A stretch of DNA of 7,624 nucleotides. Origin: Sphaerochaeta sp. (GTDB lineage Bacteria > Spirochaetota > Spirochaetia > Sphaerochaetales > Sphaerochaetaceae). The position numbers and the translations under genes were made by a program. The notes below the pieces were generated by a model that was not told where the DNA came from, did no database searches, and worked only from the letters and a program-made list of their open reading frames with translations. Positions 5,613-7,624 of this stretch are shown here, one piece after another. Numbering within the stretch: position 1 is the first letter of the stretch; each line of letters starts with the position of its first letter. The stretch lies in NCBI GenBank assembly GCA_003446545.1, contig DMAO01000229.1:1-7624 (forward strand). Reading direction: 5' to 3'.

Positions 5613-5635
5613 GCCACCGGATAGACACCGGTGGC
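5613..5635 (+). other. Strong hairpin between rplL and rpoB
   Basis: GCCACCGG (5613-5620) and CCGGTGGC (5628-5635) form a perfect eight-base-pair stem with loop ATAGACA. No continuous T-run follows. A smaller CGGG/CCCG stem (5590-5603) lies just upstream. In E. coli the rplL-rpoB spacer carries both an attenuator and an RNase III processing hairpin; this element stands in the same place and may be processed likewise. That role is inference. Confidence 0.55.
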
Positions 5636-5697
5636 CTGTTGTGTCTTTCGTTTCCCTCTGTCCAAGGGGGGATTCTGTCTGTTTCTCAATTGACTCT

Positions 5698-5703
5698 GGA
5701 GGG
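5698..5703 (+). promoter_or_regulatory. Ribosome binding site of rpoB
   Basis: GGAGGG is three bases before the ATG at 5707 and six before a second in-frame ATG at 5710. The spacing favours the second, so the protein may start one residue later than annotated. Confidence 0.7.
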
Positions 5704-5706
5704 TAC

Positions 5707-7624
5707 ATGATGGTTGCCAAAGGCAAATCCATAACACGCACGTACATCGGTTCTGATTTCCAAGAAGTCTGTGAACTGCCCAACCTTATCGGGATTCAGC
5801 TTGATTCCTATGAGAGATTTCTACAGCTTGAACGTTTCAAGCAGGGTTTGCCCCCTGAATCTGCGTCAGGTCTTGAAGAAGTCTTCCAAGCTACATTTCC
5901 GATAGATAGCCCTAATGGTGAGATGCGTCTTGCATATAAGGGGTATACTATTGATTATGATAACATCAAGTTCACGCAAGCCGAGTGCAAGAAAAAAGGC
6001 CGCTCCTATAGTGTGCCTATCAAAGTCACGATCAGTCTTGAATTTTCTACTGGTGAGATGAGGGAGAAGGAGATCTTCTTTGGGGATATCCCCATGATGA
6101 CAGATCGGGGAACCTTCATCATCAATGGAGCCGAACGGGTTGTTGTCAGTCAGATACACCGTTCACCTGGAGTGATCTTTTCCAATGATAAGGATGTGTA
6201 CTCCTCGAGAATCATTCCCTACCGTGGATCTTGGCTTGAATTTGAAATCGATGATAAGAAACATCTGATCTTTACAAAGATTGATCGCAAGAAGCGTATT
6301 CTCGGAACGCTCTTTTTGCGCGCAATTGGGTTTGATACCCGTGAAAAGATCATAGAACAGTTCTACAAGGGTGAGATGGTTGATATCACCGATGACAGCG
6401 ACCTGAAATCCAGTCTTGAGAACCGCTACCTATACAAGGATATCTATGCTGTTGTTGACAAGGAGCACAAGAAAGTTCTCCGTGCCGGTGACAAGTTGCA
6501 CGCCCATGAGATTGATGAGTTGCTAGCCCTTAAGGTGAACAGACTGCATCTGATCAACATGCGTGACAAGGAATCCTTGCACAGCGATATGATCCTCAAC
6601 TGTTTTGAGATTGAGGATGCAAAGTATACCCGTGAGGGATATGACGAACCGACCAAGGAAGATGTGCTCAGTCCTATTTTCAGCGTCCTTATGCCCGGAG
6701 AGATGATTGCCATCGAACGGGCAGAGAAGGACCTTCCTGATATGTTCTTCTCTAGCCGCAGGTATGACCTCGGCTCAGTCGGTCGATATAAGTTTAACAA
6801 GAAGTTTGGTTCAGGTTCAGAGGAGGAGGAGGAGAATGCCTCCACCGATCTGACCGTTCTGACCACTGCCGATATTGTCAACACGATGGGATTCCTTATC
6901 AAGGTATTCATTCGTGAACAGAATGTCGATGATATCGACCATCTTGGTAACCGACGTGTCCGTTCTGTAGGTGAGCTCTTGCAGAATGCACTCAAGAGTG
7001 CATTTGCACGAATGGAGCGCATTGCCAAGGAGCGAATGAACCTTGAGACAGGTAGCGTCAAGCCTCAGGATCTAATCTCAATCAAGCCGATTGTGGCCGC
7101 TGTGAAGGAATTCTTTGGCAGTAGCCAACTCTCGCAGTTCATGGACCAGGTCAACCCGCTTGCTGAGCTTACTCATAAGAGAAGGCTCAATGCACTCGGA
7201 CCAGGGGGTCTCTCACGAGATCGTGCTGGCTTCGAGGTTCGTGATGTTCATTATACCCACTATGGTCGTATTTGTCCCATTGAGACTCCTGAAGGTCCGA
7301 ACATCGGTCTTATTGTCTCCTTGGCCAACTATACAAGGGTTAACCAGCATGGGTTCCTAGAATCCCCCTATCGCAGGGTGGTCGATGGTGTTGTTTCCAA
7401 GCAATATAGGTTCCTTGATGCCAATGACGAGGAGAAGTTCTTCATCGCACAGGCTTCTGCCAAATTGGACGATGAGGGAAAGTTCCTGGACAAGGAAATT
7501 CCTGTAAGGCGCAGTGGAGACTACTCAACGAAGCCTCCTTCAGATATCCGATATATGGATGTGTCTCCCAAGCAGGTCATCAGTGTTGCAGCATCTCTGA
7601 TCCCATTCCTTGAACATGATGATG
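5707..7624 (+). CDS. rpoB: DNA-directed RNA polymerase subunit beta, C-terminal half outside window
   Basis: The beta subunit forms one pincer of the RNA polymerase core and much of the active-site channel and rifampicin pocket. The frame is open for 639 codons to the right edge, roughly half of a normal beta subunit. The N-terminal part shows SYERFLQLE (38-46), [32 protein letters not shown] (119-150) and the lobe segment [33 protein letters not shown] (414-446). The rifampicin region is [10 protein letters not shown] (472-481) to [22 protein letters not shown] (489-510), then [15 protein letters not shown]. Asn495 replaces the Ser equivalent to E. coli 531. A run of five Glu (372-376) sits in a variable lobe position. 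The gene follows rplL after a 175-base structured spacer, the universal order, and rpoC is expected next. Confidence 0.97.
   Translation, partial: MMVAKGKSITRTYIGSDFQEVCELPNLIGIQLDSYERFLQLERFKQGLPPESASGLEEVFQATFPIDSPNGEMRLAYKGYTIDYDNIKFTQAECKKKGRSYSVPIKVTISLEFSTGEMREKEIFFGDIPMMTDRGTFIINGAERVVVSQIHRSPGVIFSNDKDVYSSRIIPYRGSWLEFEIDDKKHLIFTKIDRKKRILGTLFLRAIGFDTREKIIEQFYKGEMVDITDDSDLKSSLENRYLYKDIYAVVDKEHKKVLRAGDKLHAHEIDELLALKVNRLHLINMRDKESLHSDMILNCFEIEDAKYTREGYDEPTKEDVLSPIFSVLMPGEMIAIERAEKDLPDMFFSSRRYDLGSVGRYKFNKKFGSGSEEEEENASTDLTVLTTADIVNTMGFLIKVFIREQNVDDIDHLGNRRVRSVGELLQNALKSAFARMERIAKERMNLETGSVKPQDLISIKPIVAAVKEFFGSSQLSQFMDQVNPLAELTHKRRLNALGPGGLSRDRAGFEVRDVHYTHYGRICPIETPEGPNIGLIVSLANYTRVNQHGFLESPYRRVVDGVVSKQYRFLDANDEEKFFIAQASAKLDDEGKFLDKEIPVRRSGDYSTKPPSDIRYMDVSPKQVISVAASLIPFLEHDD

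Noticed and set aside
6444..7061. Minus-strand open frame of 205 codons opposite rpoB
   Set aside because: It is a shadow of a strongly conserved beta-subunit coding region; the Ser/Arg-rich translation has no domain.

Overview
The window is a conserved housekeeping stretch of a bacterial chromosome. It holds the translation/transcription cluster tRNA-Thr - rpmG - tRNA-Trp - secE - nusG - rplK - rplA - rplJ - rplL - rpoB on the + strand. A divergent glycogen phosphorylase gene lies on the - strand at the left end. Both outermost genes are cut by the window edges: glgP lacks its C-terminus and rpoB lacks its C-terminal half. No mobile element, CRISPR array or phage gene is visible.

The best guess for the host is a spirochaete of the Treponema/Sphaerochaeta kind with mid-range GC. 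The clearest clue is RpoB, which carries Asn instead of Ser at the position equivalent to E. coli 531 in an otherwise standard rifampicin pocket. This is a known natural state in spirochaetes. The unusual L1 segment [16 protein letters not shown] and the L33 with only three zinc-ribbon cysteines fit a non-proteobacterial lineage. The assignment is inference, since no search was possible.

Layout: 1-1822 (-) is glgP. 1823-2012 is a divergent intergenic region with candidate promoters in both directions. 2013-2432 holds tRNA-Thr(GGU), rpmG and tRNA-Trp(CCA). 2471-3220 is secE and nusG. 3221-3402 is a long structured leader that probably contains the L1 autoregulatory site. 3403-5080 is the tightly packed rplK-rplA-rplJ run. 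5081-5150 is a short spacer with a stem. 5151-5531 is rplL. 5532-5706 is a GC-rich spacer with a probable attenuator and a strong hairpin. 5707 to the right edge is rpoB.

The genes work together as follows. L33, L11, L1, L10 and L12 are 50S proteins, and L11/L10/L12 form the factor-binding stalk. SecE is a core part of the protein-export channel. NusG binds RNA polymerase and couples it to ribosomes or Rho. RpoB is the polymerase beta subunit. Coordinated synthesis is expected to be tuned by the rplK leader and by partial termination or RNA processing between rplL and rpoB.

I found no convincing new biological system. The points most worth checking are the natural rifampicin-resistance residue, the rplK leader with two mutually exclusive folds, a decayed duplication of the rpmG tail that abuts tRNA-Trp, and the rplL-rpoB spacer structures.
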